Shown piece after piece: positions 18,752-28,290 of a DNA stretch of 64,000 nucleotides. The DNA comes from Sinorhizobium fredii NGR234. GTDB taxonomy: Bacteria; Pseudomonadota; Alphaproteobacteria; Rhizobiales; Rhizobiaceae. Within the stretch, counting starts at the first letter, position 1, and every line of letters begins with the position of its first letter. The position numbers and the translations under genes are program-made. Below the pieces are notes generated by a model. That model saw nothing but the letters and a program-made list of their open reading frames with translations. It was not told where the DNA came from and did no database searches. Location: NCBI RefSeq assembly GCF_000018545.1, contig NC_012586.1:496001-560000 (forward strand), written 5' to 3'.

Positions 18752-19543
18752 ATGACGTCTCGCCTCATTAGAGCTCTGACATTCGTCGGAAGCCTTCTCG
18801 CCACTGGCGGGGCCATGGCCGCGGATATCCGTTCACCGCTGACGCCGGAGGTTCAAGAGACGACGACCGAGAGCGGTTGGACCTTCTTGTTTGCGCCTTA
18901 CTTCTGGGCGGCGGGACTATCGGGGGACGTTGCGCAATTCGGGCTGCCGGAAGCCCATGTCGACGCCAGTTTCAGCGATATTTTCGATCACCTCGATTTC
19001 GGGGCGATGGCAATCGGCGAAGCTCGCTATGGTCCCTACAGCATTTTCGGCGATGTCATGTACACCAAGATTTCCGGTCAGACCGGCACACCGAGGGGCA
19101 TTCTTGCAACCGATGTCGAACTGACGTCCGAGACCTTCGCCGGCCTGCTCGGGGTGGGTTACGCGATCTTTGAGGACAGTTCCGGGCGGCTCGATATCGT
19201 CGGTGGCCTGCGCCTGTGGTCGGTCGAAAGCGAACTCTCCTTCCGCGGCGGAATTCTCGACGGGCGTTCCAGAACGGATGACGCGATCTGGGTGGATGGG
19301 TTGGCCGGCTTTCGCGGCACCTACTCGATCACGCCGGAAATCTACCTGACAGGTTGGGGGCTTGTCGGTGCCGGTGGTGCCGACCTCGACTGGGATGTCG
19401 CCGCGGCGATCGGCTACCGATTCAGCGATACGGTCTCGGCTGTCGCCGGCTACCGCGCCCTCGCGGTTGACTACAGCGACGACGGTTTCGTGTTCGACGT
19501 CGTGCAGCAGGGGCCGATCCTGGGCCTGGTGGTGCGGTTTTAA
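18752..19543 (+). CDS. Outer-membrane beta-barrel protein
   Basis: 263 residues with a signal peptide (RALTFVGSLLATGGAMAAD) and alternating hydrophobic/polar strands through the body (WTFLFAPYFWAAGL; YSIFGDVMYTKISGQ; IYLTGWGLVGAGG). It ends in GPILGLVVRF with the terminal phenylalanine typical of Bam-inserted barrels. ATG 18752 follows a purine-rich GGGGAAAAG. Probably an 8-12-strand OmpA/OmpW-size barrel; function unknown. It sits in a plus-strand series of envelope genes. Confidence 0.85.
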   Translation: MTSRLIRALTFVGSLLATGGAMAADIRSPLTPEVQETTTESGWTFLFAPYFWAAGLSGDVAQFGLPEAHVDASFSDIFDHLDFGAMAIGEARYGPYSIFGDVMYTKISGQTGTPRGILATDVELTSETFAGLLGVGYAIFEDSSGRLDIVGGLRLWSVESELSFRGGILDGRSRTDDAIWVDGLAGFRGTYSITPEIYLTGWGLVGAGGADLDWDVAAAIGYRFSDTVSAVAGYRALAVDYSDDGFVFDVVQQGPILGLVVRF

Positions 19544-19658
19544 GGGCCGCTGCCGTCGAGCGTTCGCGCCAAATCCAGTGGAACGCGCGCCGACCACTGG
19601 CGTGCTGCTTTCCTACCTGAGACGTCGTGCCGTTCCGCCATAATAATGAAGAGCACTC

Positions 19659-20111
19659 ATGGAGCCGCCACCAATCATCAATGATCTTGCCTCCATAATC
19701 CAAACCTCTCGGGCGCCCGTGTTTCTCCTCGCCGGTACGGCGGGTTTCGTGAGCGTGTACGCGACTCGCCTTGGCAGGGTATCGGATCGGGTCAACGAGG
19801 TAGGGGAGAAGGACGAGCAGAGCGAGGCACGCCGCGCGCAACTGGGCTATCTTCGGCGACGGACTCTCGCCCTGGAAATAGCGGTCGCCTTGGGGACACT
19901 GGCTGCCATCTGCACCTGCTGTGCGATCCTGAATCTGCTTTCTGGTGCGCTCGCGCTCGGATTCCGCGAGGAAAATCTCTTTTGATTTTTCGGCGGTGCG
20001 ATCCTCTCGCTCATCGGGTCCCTCGTGGCGTTTCTTTTCGAGATGATCGCCGCCGGTCGGAACATGTTGCGCCAGATGCGCATGAATAAGGCAACCCTCA
20101 GACCAGATTGA
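19659..20111 (+). pseudogene. DUF2721 membrane protein, in-frame TGA
   Basis: The frame from ATG 19659 encodes a DUF2721 protein: helix 1 APVFLLAGTAGFVSVYATRL, a charged loop, helix 2 LALEIAVALGTLAAICTCCAIL. At 19983-19985 a TGA follows REENLF, but the same frame continues with a typical third helix (FFGGAILSLIGSLVAFLFEM) and RNMLRQMRMNK to a second TGA at 20109-20111. Read through, the protein is 150 residues, normal for the family; stopped, it loses the last helix. TGG to TGA is the simplest lesion. This is a substitution, unlike the indels elsewhere in the window. Confidence 0.8.
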
Positions 20112-20159
20112 CTGCCTTGCTACGAAAGTCGCCAGCGGACTTTCGTCAGTGTCAATCTG
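20104..20159. repeat. Nested perfect inverted repeat after DUF2721
   Basis: Outer arms CAGATTGAC (20104-20112) and GTCAATCTG (20151-20159) enclose inner arms ACGAAAGTC (20122-20130) and GACTTTCGT (20138-20146) with a 7-nt loop. All arms are perfect 9-bp matches. The structure overlaps the distal stop of the DUF2721 gene. There is no T-run, so it may be a factor-dependent terminator, an mRNA-protecting structure or a small mobile-element end. Confidence 0.55.
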
Positions 20160-20353
20160 CTCAGCGCGTCAACGAGTGAGCTTCAGCCAACTCGCTGCGG
20201 CTGTCGCCATAGATCTTCCCGTTCCCGGTGACTGCTTATTGTCCGATCCCTGACATGACCGGCGCTACAGGCGAGCGGCGGCTTTGGGTCGACTCTGGCC
20301 CTCGGCGGGGCAGCGAGCGGCGCTTCGATGAGAAGCACCGCAATTCGGTAGTA

Positions 20354-20925
20354 CAGTTCAACTTGTTCAGAGATGGCGAGCGCGTCGTCGACCTCGATGC
20401 CGAGATACTGTACGTTGCTCTCCAGCTTTTTGTGGCCGAGCAAGAGCTGGCGCGCAAGTTGCCGGTCTTCTTGTAAATGTGCGCCGCCTTCGTCCGCCTC
20501 ATCGAGTGGGTGCCATAGCGTTTGGGGTCAAGTCCGATGCTCGACACCCACCGCTCGACGATCCTGCCATATTGCCGCGTCGAGAGATGCGGCAATGCGT
20601 GCACGCGGCTCGGAAACAGGTAGTCCCGTTCACCGAGCGACTGCCAATCCATGCAGCGACGGCCTCCCGCGTTTGGTCGGTCAGTTCGAATTGTACAGGT
20701 CGGCTGGTTTTCCTCTGGATGATGATCGCCCGGTCGCGAACCCTTCCAGAAATCGAAACATCACCAACTGAGATCGCGACGAGATCACAAGCGCGCAATT
20801 TGCTGTCGATCGCGAGGTTGAACAGCGCCAGATCGCGCACTGCGCTCAACATCTGAAGGCGGTACGGATGGCCCAGATCTCCTTCGGCTTCAATGGCGGC
20901 TTCTGACCGATGATGCGGCCCGAGT
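20354..20925 (-). pseudogene. Tyrosine recombinase remnant, copy 1
   Basis: Read on the minus strand, fragments of one small tyrosine recombinase follow in order but in different frames: GQKPPLKPKEIWAIRT (about 20915-20865), RDLALFNLAIDSKLRACDLV up to WIGSRSVNG, RDYLFPSRVHALPHLSTRQY through YGTHSMRRTKAAHIYKKTG, and LGHKKLESNVQYLGIEVDD. Frame changes lie near 20860, 20633 and 20445, and the expected stop after SEQVEL is lost. The HSMRRTKA and LGH motifs carry the catalytic Arg and His. A clear decay product of a plasmid/transposon-type integrase of about 200 residues. Confidence 0.8.
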
Positions 20926-21277
20926 TCCAGCTAGATATAGCCTTCCTCCCGACAGCCACCCCCCACACCACAGCGCTCAACTTCAAGCGGATGGATCGTA
21001 CTTCGAAAAGCAATTGTTCGGGTGGTAGGCAGTCGTTCGCTGCGGCCAGCGCGAACGACTAAGATGCGCGCCATTTGCGGCCATTGCTACCGCCGCGCCG
21101 CAAACCATTGGTGCTGGCCGGTGGCTGCAAACCCGGAAACCCGCTCATGGCGGCAAATCTGGCGCCCGCTGCGGCCGCCAGGCGAAGGATATGACGCCTG
21201 CGCGCCGGAGCACTGGAACAAAACCTGAAGCGTGCGGTTTGCGCCGGGGAAGGGACGTATAACGAGGAGATTCTGTG
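20926..21277. other. Non-coding gap with a 10-bp inverted repeat
   Basis: No gene is supported between the recombinase remnant and the DUF1236 gene. AGTCGTTCGC (21031-21040) and GCGAACGACT (21051-21060) form a perfect 10-bp inverted repeat with a 10-nt loop. The Shine-Dalgarno GAGGAGA of the next gene is at 21264-21270. Confidence 0.5.
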
Positions 21278-21697
21278 ATGGAAGGTGTACTCATCAAGGG
21301 TGCAATTGTGTTGAGTCTTGGAATTGCCGGGGCAGCTTTTCCTGCTGCAGCACAGAACACATCGAAGAACAGCACGGTCACCGGAGCCGCTGGTGGTGCC
21401 GCCGCTGGTGCAGTCATAGGTGGACCAGTAGGTGCCGCTGTTGGAGGCGTCGCAGGCGCTGTCGCCGGAGCGGCAATCGATCCCCCGCCGCCAAAGGTGA
21501 TCGAATATGTTGAGGCGCAGCCGCTTCCAACTCAGCCGATCGTGATTCAAGAGCAGGTCGTGGTCGGCAAACCACTGCCAGAGACGGTGGTTCTTACCCC
21601 GGTTCCCGAAGACAGCCGCTATGCCTATGCGGTAGTCAACGAGAAGCGGATCATCGCTGACCCAAAGACACGCACCGTAGTACAGGTCATTCAGTAA
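21278..21697 (+). CDS. DUF1236 family exported protein with glycine zipper
   Basis: ATG 21278, 7 nt after GAGGAGA, is preferred to the overlapping GTG 21275; 139 residues. A signal peptide (LIKGAIVLSLGIAGAAFPAAAQ) is followed by a glycine-zipper stretch (GAAGGAAAGAVIGGPVGAAVGG) and a C-terminal DUF1236 module (PEDSRYAYAVVNEKRIIADPKTRTVVQVIQ). Such rhizobial proteins are small periplasmic or outer-membrane associated proteins of unknown role. The gene is intact although flanked by two pseudogenes. Confidence 0.85.
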   Translation: MEGVLIKGAIVLSLGIAGAAFPAAAQNTSKNSTVTGAAGGAAAGAVIGGPVGAAVGGVAGAVAGAAIDPPPPKVIEYVEAQPLPTQPIVIQEQVVVGKPLPETVVLTPVPEDSRYAYAVVNEKRIIADPKTRTVVQVIQ

Positions 21698-21708
21698 AAA
21701 AAACGGAC

Positions 21709-22105
21709 ACCCGGTGAGTTCGGCCGCGAACCGGCGGCGGTCCTTCAGGGTCACGACAACCTCGCCGGCGTCCGCGACGACGTGGTGATTGGTGAGGATA
21801 TAGCCTTTGTCGGCATCAACGATGACGCCGGAACCAGCGCTCAGCCGCTGCCGCTGCTGCTCAGGCAAGTTGAAATATCGACGGAAAAACGATCGTTGTA
21901 GAGAGGGTTGGTTTCGGCCGGAGCTCGGGACCTCACCGCAATGTTGACGACTGCCGGCGTGATGTCCTCCAGGACATCAGCGAGGGAACGTTGAGTGCCT
22001 GTCGAGATGGCGGCCTACGGCTGTGCCGCCGGTGGCGGCCCAGGAACCATAACGAGGACGAGTGCGGCGAATACGCCAACATATTTCGACGAACGCGTGG
22101 TCACG
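21709..22105 (-). pseudogene. 5' stub of an HtrA/DegQ-type serine protease
   Basis: On the minus strand the sequence encodes a hydrophobic leader (GVFAALVLVMVPGPPP), then RSLADVLEDITPAVVNIAVRSR, NPLYNDRFFRRYFNLPEQQ and SGVIVDADKGYILTNHHVV with the catalytic His of the trypsin-like triad, stopping abruptly at VTLKDRRRFAAELTG near 21710. An in-frame TAG near 22019 and a one-T loss in a T-run near 21888 also break it; the Asp, Ser and PDZ parts are missing. It lies just after groEL, suggesting that the heat-shock block once included an envelope protease. Confidence 0.78.
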
Positions 22106-22255
22106 TTTGGCCCCGATTTTTTTTTAAGATCCTCCTTCGGGAGCGGGCTGGCGGTTCCGCGTCCAGCCTGTCGGAGCTATGTCTCGGGCTCGTGCCGACC
22201 TGCTCCAAACCTGTTCGAACGCTTTACCCATCGATGGGCAAGGCATTGGTTCACG

Positions 22256-22282
22256 GGGTCCGCGCCCGTCGGGCGCGGACCC
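22256..22282 (-). terminator. GC-rich hairpin behind groEL
   Basis: GGGTCCGCGCCC (22256-22267) and GGGCGCGGACCC (22271-22282) form a perfect 12-bp stem with a 3-nt loop, six bases beyond the groEL stop. No T-run follows on the minus strand, so termination may need Rho, but the position fits the end of the groESL transcript. Confidence 0.6.
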
Positions 22283-22287
22283 TTCGG

Positions 22288-23928
<1,641 letters not shown>

Positions 23929-23945
23929 TCAATCGGCCCGATCGC

Positions 23946-24260
23946 TCAGGCGACCTTCTTGGCCGAGGCTTCGCTCTCAATCACGCCCATCACGTCGGAT
24001 TCCTTCATGATCAGCAGATCCTCGCCATTGAGCTTGATCTCTGTGCCGGACCATTTGCCGAACAGAATGCGGTCGCCGGCTTTGACGTCGAGTTCGACAA
24101 GCTTGCCGCCGTCATCGCGTGCGCCGGGGCCAACGGCGATGACCTCGCCTTCCTGCGGCTTTTCCTTCGCCGTGTCGGGGATGATGATGCCGCCGGCCGT
24201 CTTCTCCTCGGCTTCAATGCGGCGGACCAGGATACGGTCATGCAAGGGACGAAACGTCAT
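23946..24260 (-). CDS. groES: 10-kDa co-chaperonin GroES
   Basis: ATG 24260 ([20 protein letters not shown]) follows AGGAG by 8 nt; 104 residues. The mobile loop ([21 protein letters not shown]) and the roof and barrel segments ([33 protein letters not shown]) are all present. It caps the GroEL ring. First gene of the operon; the transcript leader contains the CIRCE element at 24409-24435, so HrcA control is expected. Confidence 0.97.
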   Translation of the reverse strand: MTFRPLHDRILVRRIEAEEKTAGGIIIPDTAKEKPQEGEVIAVGPGARDDGGKLVELDVKAGDRILFGKWSGTEIKLNGEDLLIMKESDVMGVIESEASAKKVA

Positions 24261-24408
24261 GTCGCTCTCCTCGTGGACTGACAGATTTTCAGAGAGTCCT
24301 CCCCGCCGCATCCGAGACGAATCCGACGCGGGACGCACGATGTTTTGGCATCGCGCCAATCGATCTGGTTTCCGATTTTTTTAGTTTCAAGAGGGGCGAT
24401 GAATTTTT

Positions 24409-24435
24409 TTAGCACTCCATCACATGGAGTGCTAA
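24409..24435. promoter_or_regulatory. CIRCE element (HrcA operator) of groESL
   Basis: TTAGCACTC (24409-24417), a 9-nt spacer, GAGTGCTAA (24427-24435): both arms match the CIRCE consensus perfectly. It lies about 150 nt upstream of groES. By established knowledge HrcA represses groESL through this site. It lies in the divergent region shared with the hsp20 gene at 24610, about 175 bp from that start. Confidence 0.96.
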
Positions 24436-24485
24436 AGGCATGATTTCGCAGCATCGCCGTCTGCTCTAATCGTCTCGCCTCACCT

Positions 24486-24514
24486 CTTGACGCGAGGCTC
24501 TGTATTTCCCTACT
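24486..24514 (+). promoter_or_regulatory. Possible RpoH (sigma-32) promoter of hsp20
   Basis: CTTGAC at 24486-24491, a 16-nt gap and CCCTAC at 24508-24513 resemble alphaproteobacterial RpoH promoters (CTTGAA ... CCATAT). Transcription would start a few bases before the ROSE-like leader. The match is imperfect. Confidence 0.4.
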
Positions 24515-24520
24515 CATTCC

Positions 24521-24609
24521 TGCCGATGCCAATTGGGTCGGCATGGTCAGGGAGCGCCACGCTTCTTGGCGCTTCCTCGTATCTATGTTGCTCTACGGAG
24601 GATGTAGCT
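24521..24609 (+). ncRNA. ROSE-like RNA thermometer in hsp20 leader
   Basis: The leader folds into consecutive hairpins: TGCCGA/TCGGCA (24521-24526/24538-24543), AGCGCCA/TGGCGCT (24553-24559/24567-24573), and a terminal one in which TTGCTCT (24588-24594) faces ACGGAGGAT (24595-24603), closed by CTA/TAG. The last hairpin masks the Shine-Dalgarno GGAGG with the UUGCU motif that defines ROSE elements of rhizobial small heat-shock genes. Heat melting of this hairpin would allow translation. The hairpins were judged by eye, not folded computationally. Confidence 0.75.
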
Positions 24610-25071
24610 ATGAGAACAAGCTTCGACTTCAACCCTTTCTACAGGTTCAGCATCGGCTTCGACCGCATGTTCGATCTGCTGGAAAACGCCAGCCTCAATG
24701 CTGAGACCTGGCCGCCCTACAACATCGTCAAACTCGGCGAAGATGCCTACCGGATCGTCATCGCGGCAGCGGGTTTTGCCGAAGACGAACTGATGATCAC
24801 CCATGAGGCGAATATGCTCGTGATCACCGGTGCCAAGTCCGAGGATGAGGAGGTGCAGTACCTCCATCAGGGCCTTGCCGTACGATCGTTCGCGCGCAGA
24901 TTCGAACTCGCCGATCATGTCCTCGTCGAGGGCGCAAAGCTCGAAAACGGGCTGCTCGTCATTAATCTCAGGAGGGAGATACCTGAGGAGATGAAGCCGC
25001 GTCGGATCACCATCGAAACCCAGACGGCGATGACCGCTTCGAAGCAGATCGAAGGCGACAAGGCAGCGTAG
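24610..25071 (+). CDS. Small heat-shock protein, Hsp20 family
   Basis: ATG 24610 directly follows the masked GGAGG; 153 residues. The start (MRTSFDFNPFYRFSIGFDRMFDLLENA) is that of rhizobial class A IbpA/HspA proteins; the alpha-crystallin domain spans about residues 35-125 (YNIVKLGEDAYRIVIAAAGF ... ARRFELADHVLVEGAKLENGLLVINL). It is an ATP-independent holdase that keeps unfolded proteins soluble. Divergent from groESL, with its own thermometer. Confidence 0.95.
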   Translation: MRTSFDFNPFYRFSIGFDRMFDLLENASLNAETWPPYNIVKLGEDAYRIVIAAAGFAEDELMITHEANMLVITGAKSEDEEVQYLHQGLAVRSFARRFELADHVLVEGAKLENGLLVINLRREIPEEMKPRRITIETQTAMTASKQIEGDKAA

Positions 25072-25171
25072 ACGGCGCACCGCTCGAACGTCGCCTGTCG
25101 CCGGGCAGGCGAGGGGAGGGAGACTGCACCGAACCAAGAGGAGAGAATGAAACGAAAGAAAGGATGAAGCC

Positions 25172-25669
25172 ATGAATGTACGTGACCTGATCCCGTGGAA
25201 CCGTGGCAGCAGCCAGGTCCCGAGCGTCTATCGCGGTGATGAGATGGATCCATTCCTGTCGTTGCACCCGTCTGTTTGACGACGTCTTCCGCGGTTTCGG
25301 TCAGCCATCGCCGTTCGGTGGCATGACGCCCCTTAATGGATCGTGGCCGACCGTGGAGGTCGAGGAGAACGACAATGAGATCCGCGTGATAGCGGAGGTT
25401 CCGGGCATCGATCCAGACGTATGAAGGTGCTGCTGGACGAGGGGGTGCTTACCCTTCGGGGCGAGAAGAAATCGGACACCGAGGACAAGGAGCGCCGGTT
25501 CACCGAGCGTTACTACGGGCGCTTCGAACGGCGGCTGGCTCTTGGTCGCCAGGTCGATGAGAACAAGGTTGCCGCGACGTTCAAAAACGGTGTGCTCGCA
25601 GTGCCGTTGCCGAAGACTGAGAAGGCGCGAGCCAACGTCAAGCGGATCAGCATCGATAGAGACAAATAG
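25172..25669 (+). pseudogene. Second Hsp20 (class C-like), two frameshifts
   Basis: Three frame segments make one Hsp20: MNVRDLIPWNRGSSQVPSVY to LSLH; RLFDDVFRGFGQPSPFGG to EVPGIDPDV; and VLLDEGVLTLRGEKKSDTEDK to VKRISIDRDK. The first shift is an extra C in the CCC at 25267-25269 (expected CAC-CGT); the second is at 25419-25424, where a few residues are also missing compared with EVPGID-KDVE-type family members. The alpha-crystallin core is otherwise well conserved. It is likely co-transcribed with the first hsp20 gene. Two independent lesions make real inactivation more likely than a single base-calling error. Confidence 0.85.
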
Positions 25670-25851
25670 TGCCACCGCCCGCCGACCGGGCATCGATTGC
25701 CCGACCGGCTATTCTCGTTACGAAATCGACGTCATGATGGAATTCCGTTCTCGACAGGGAAAATCTGGTAGCGCTGATCGGAAGTTCGCAAAGCAGGTAA
25801 GCGACAACCAGCACCCCGCGGCTGACAAGGACCCTCCACGGCCGAGCATCG

Positions 25852-26076
25852 ATGCGGGTAGCACGCATCTTTCGTCCCTCACGCTCCGTAATGACGTCGG
25901 CGCGCGTTTCTAGACGACCTTGGCTGCTGGTGTTCGAACGGAGAGTCCCGCCGACGATCGATCATCTCATCGGCTATACCGGCGGGAGTGACACGCTCAC
26001 GCAGGTCGAACTGCGCTTCCCGTCTCGCGATACCGCGGTTGCCTACGCCTGGATGACAGGAGCCGCTAGTGTTTAG
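25852..26076 (+). CDS. NDUFS4-like (ETC complex I subunit) stand-alone protein, short
   Basis: The 74-residue frame reads VARIFRPSRSVMTSARVSRRPWLLVFERR then IDHLIGYTGGSDTLTQVELRFPSRDTAVAYA, a clear match to the alphaproteobacterial NDUFS4/ETC complex I subunit family. Relatives continue about 25 residues with a SDNF-containing tail that is missing here, the frame ending MTGAASV. The start ATG 25852 has no strong Shine-Dalgarno. Located next to heat-shock genes rather than nuo genes, it may be a truncated accessory paralogue. Confidence 0.65.
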   Translation: MRVARIFRPSRSVMTSARVSRRPWLLVFERRVPPTIDHLIGYTGGSDTLTQVELRFPSRDTAVAYAWMTGAASV

Positions 26077-26153
26077 GGGAGCAGTAAATGGCTTTGGCCG
26101 AAGCGCTGCACCGTTCTTGACGGCGAATGTTAGGTTCCCATCGTCAATACGGA

Positions 26154-26181
26154 ACCGCCCGCCGCTGCAGCGGCGGGCGGT
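26154..26181 (-). terminator. Strong hairpin after the SPW gene
   Basis: ACCGCCCGCCGC (26154-26165) and GCGGCGGGCGGT (26170-26181) pair perfectly over 12 bp with a TGCA loop, ten bases beyond the SPW stop on the minus strand. The downstream bases (TTCCGTATT) are only weakly T-rich. Confidence 0.6.
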
Positions 26182-26190
26182 ACTCTCGGA

Positions 26191-26553
26191 TCATACATGG
26201 GCGTGCGGGTTCTGCCGATAGTCCCAGAGCGCCCAAGCCGACACGGCTGCCACGAGCACACCGAGGACCACATGGGTCCACATCGCGTTGATGTTCGTCG
26301 CGAATTGCAACAGCCAGGGCGAGACGATCAGCCAGATCCCGAGCACCAGGTTGGCCCACTCTTCCCACTCCGCAAACGCCGCGAGCGCGGCAATTGCCAG
26401 AGCGCCGAGCACGATGCCAACGATCCATGCGTTCCACGCCGGCATGGTCTCAGGCGCGAACCCGATCACCCACGGTGAGACAAACAGGGCGACAGCGAGC
26501 ACCAGATTGAGCCAATCCTGTGCTTTCTTGCCCTCCATCAGTCCGTTTTCCAT
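26191..26553 (-). CDS. SPW repeat membrane protein
   Basis: ATG 26553 (MENGLMEGKKAQDWLNLV) follows GGAGG by about 5 nt; 120 residues. Two SPW units are visible: WLNLVLAVALFVSPWVIGFA and WANLVLGIWLIVSPWLLQFA, each giving a pair of membrane helices. SPW proteins are small integral inner-membrane proteins of unknown function, common on rhizobial plasmids and often near stress genes. Confidence 0.92.
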   Translation of the reverse strand: MENGLMEGKKAQDWLNLVLAVALFVSPWVIGFAPETMPAWNAWIVGIVLGALAIAALAAFAEWEEWANLVLGIWLIVSPWLLQFATNINAMWTHVVLGVLVAAVSAWALWDYRQNPHAHV

Positions 26554-26676
26554 GACAACCTCCACGAATGAAGCTTGTTGACGGTGTTTTTGCGTTCTGC
26601 GCACGCTGCGTCACACGATGTAATTTTAGGCGAATTTATATTCAAGAGGTGATTTTTGCTGGCAGGCGCCGGCGCC

Positions 26677-26976
26677 CTAAAAATAGCTGACACTCAGCGG
26701 GCCAACATATTCGATGCGGTATCCTTCGTCGCGCGCGTTTCTCATGAACCGGTTAGCCCCGGTGAGACAGGTTCTGAACGCGTCGTTTCGCACAGGAGAA
26801 TCTGGCCGATACTCGGTATTCAGCCATTTCAGGGCGCGATCGGACAAGGCTGAGATCTCCCAAATTCGCTCGGCTTTCTTCTGGATGCGGAAGTCGGCTG
26901 CAGTGGTGAACTGAGTGGAAAAGTGCGTGCTACGTGAAGCTGTACGCGCCTGAAACGAAACGACTGAATGATTCAT
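26677..26976 (-). CDS. Hypothetical protein, 99 aa
   Basis: ATG 26976 (MNHSVVSFQARTASRST) has GGGAGGAGAA just upstream, a strong ribosome site. The 99-residue product is cytosolic-looking and mixed-charge (FRIQKKAERIWEISALSDRALKWLNTEYR; NAFRTCLTGANRFMRNARDEGYR), ending GPLSVSYF. No family recognised. Codon use resembles its neighbours. Confidence 0.65.
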   Translation of the reverse strand: MNHSVVSFQARTASRSTHFSTQFTTAADFRIQKKAERIWEISALSDRALKWLNTEYRPDSPVRNDAFRTCLTGANRFMRNARDEGYRIEYVGPLSVSYF

Positions 26977-27084
26977 GTTTCTCCTCCCATGCATTCTGTC
27001 GGATTTCTTTTGGGATGTGGCATGCGCAGCCGCTAATTTAGAGGTCCTAACGCTGGCGTCCAGTCAACAGGCCTGTTTCGTACG

Positions 27085-27217
27085 GTGGCGGACACGGACG
27101 TCCGTTCGAATCCGTGCAGAAGGGAGTTCACGGATGGAGCATTGGGGCAGGCGCGAGCCCGACCAAAGCGTGGCTTGCATCGAACTTGGCCTCTCTCGCA
27201 AAGAGGGGCCTTTCTTC
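27085..27217 (+). ncRNA. Candidate small RNA with terminator
   Basis: Between two minus-strand genes, the plus strand has a series of hairpins: CACGGA/TCCGTG (27093-27098/27111-27116), GGGC/GCCC near 27145-27160, and finally GGCCTCTC/GAGGGGCC (27188-27195/27203-27210) followed by TTTCTTCT, a plausible intrinsic terminator with no coding gene on this strand before it. No promoter was pinned down. Could instead be a leftover terminator of a lost gene. Confidence 0.35.
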
Positions 27218-27274
27218 TGAGCAAGGGACACCTTCGGCGATCCCAGCAAGCGGGAGGGTATTGCGCCAAGGCCC

Positions 27275-27991
27275 TCAAAAGAGCCCGGACATGAGACGCT
27301 GATATTCTTTCTCGGGTTTGCCGTATGCGTCACGCGCGAACTCTTCGAGGTCCGCGCGGTTGCGGATGACAATCTGCCCTCTCAAGGAACGAATGAAGCC
27401 GTTGCCCTCAAGAATGTGGAGCGCTGTCGTGACACTCGGACGCCGGACCGCTAGCATCAGCGAGAGGAACTCGTGCGTGAGCGGGATTTGGTTTCCGGGA
27501 ACGCGATCGTGACACATCAAGAGCCACCGGGCGAGCCGCTCGTCGACACCGTGAACGGCGTTCGAAATGGCTGTGTAAGTGAGTTGGATCGAAAAGGCCT
27601 CGATGCAGCGGATCATGACCCTGGCAAAATTCCGGTTCCGCTCCATCCAATACCGGAACAAAGAGAACTCCATCCGATGGGCATCCCCGTCGATCTGCAT
27701 GACCACCTGGTGGACGCTCAGCTCCACGCCCATAGCTGCGGATGTCGGGACATAGCCTTCGCTGCCGAATATGCCCGCCTCCGCTCTGTTGCCCTCAGGC
27801 GTCGACGCGATAAGGGAGCCGATGCCGGACGTCAGAAAGTAAACGTGCTCGATTGGCTCGCCTGCGTTCGCTAGAAGCGCCCCCCTTTGTAGATCGACAT
27901 ATTCGAGCTCGCCCGCGATCTGCAGATAGTCGGCTTCAGGGAGAAGCGCCAGCAACTGGTTGCGCAGCGGGCTCTGAGAAGTAACTGCCAT
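27275..27991 (-). CDS. Crp/Fnr family transcriptional regulator
   Basis: 238 residues: an N-terminal cyclic-nucleotide-binding-like barrel (residues 20-140; EPIEHVYFLTSGIGSLIAST) and a C-terminal winged helix with LTHEFLSLMLAVRRPSVTTALHILEGNGFI. Neither the Arg/Ser cAMP pocket of CRP nor the N-terminal cysteine cluster of FNR is present, so the effector is unknown; this subgroup is frequent in rhizobia. It lies alone, divergent from the small gene at 28291. Confidence 0.9.
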   Translation of the reverse strand: MAVTSQSPLRNQLLALLPEADYLQIAGELEYVDLQRGALLANAGEPIEHVYFLTSGIGSLIASTPEGNRAEAGIFGSEGYVPTSAAMGVELSVHQVVMQIDGDAHRMEFSLFRYWMERNRNFARVMIRCIEAFSIQLTYTAISNAVHGVDERLARWLLMCHDRVPGNQIPLTHEFLSLMLAVRRPSVTTALHILEGNGFIRSLRGQIVIRNRADLEEFARDAYGKPEKEYQRLMSGLF

Positions 27992-28290
27992 TTAGCTCCC
28001 CGGCGAATGAGGCTCGGGAGTAGCCCTCGCCACCTGGACCCCTGTTCACTCTATCACAGTAACACAGGCGCCGTTGGGCGCCTATTTCTCAGGTCGATCT
28101 GGATGGGCCGGCAGACAAATTGGTTCGAAATGCTTCAGAGAATTGGTGCGGGCTGTCGCCGCAGTAGTCCCCTTCCGTACGGTATCAGACCCTGGGCGTC
28201 TCGGCGTTCTATTGACTCGTTATTCGCCTTAACAAGCGTAGAGTCCACTTGACGCAAGGCCCGGCAGGTTGGGCGCATGAAGGAGAAATC
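27992..28290. other. Divergent intergenic region with hairpin
   Basis: Holds the promoters of the Crp/Fnr gene and the small gene at 28291. AGGCGCC (28066-28072) and GGCGCCT (28077-28083) form a perfect 7-bp stem with a GTTG loop followed by ATTTCTC, terminator-like on the plus strand. No gene seen. Confidence 0.5.

Noticed and set aside
27090..27120. GTTCGAATCC resembling a tRNA T-loop
   Set aside because: The sequence folds better as a simple CACGGA/TCCGTG hairpin; no cloverleaf is possible.
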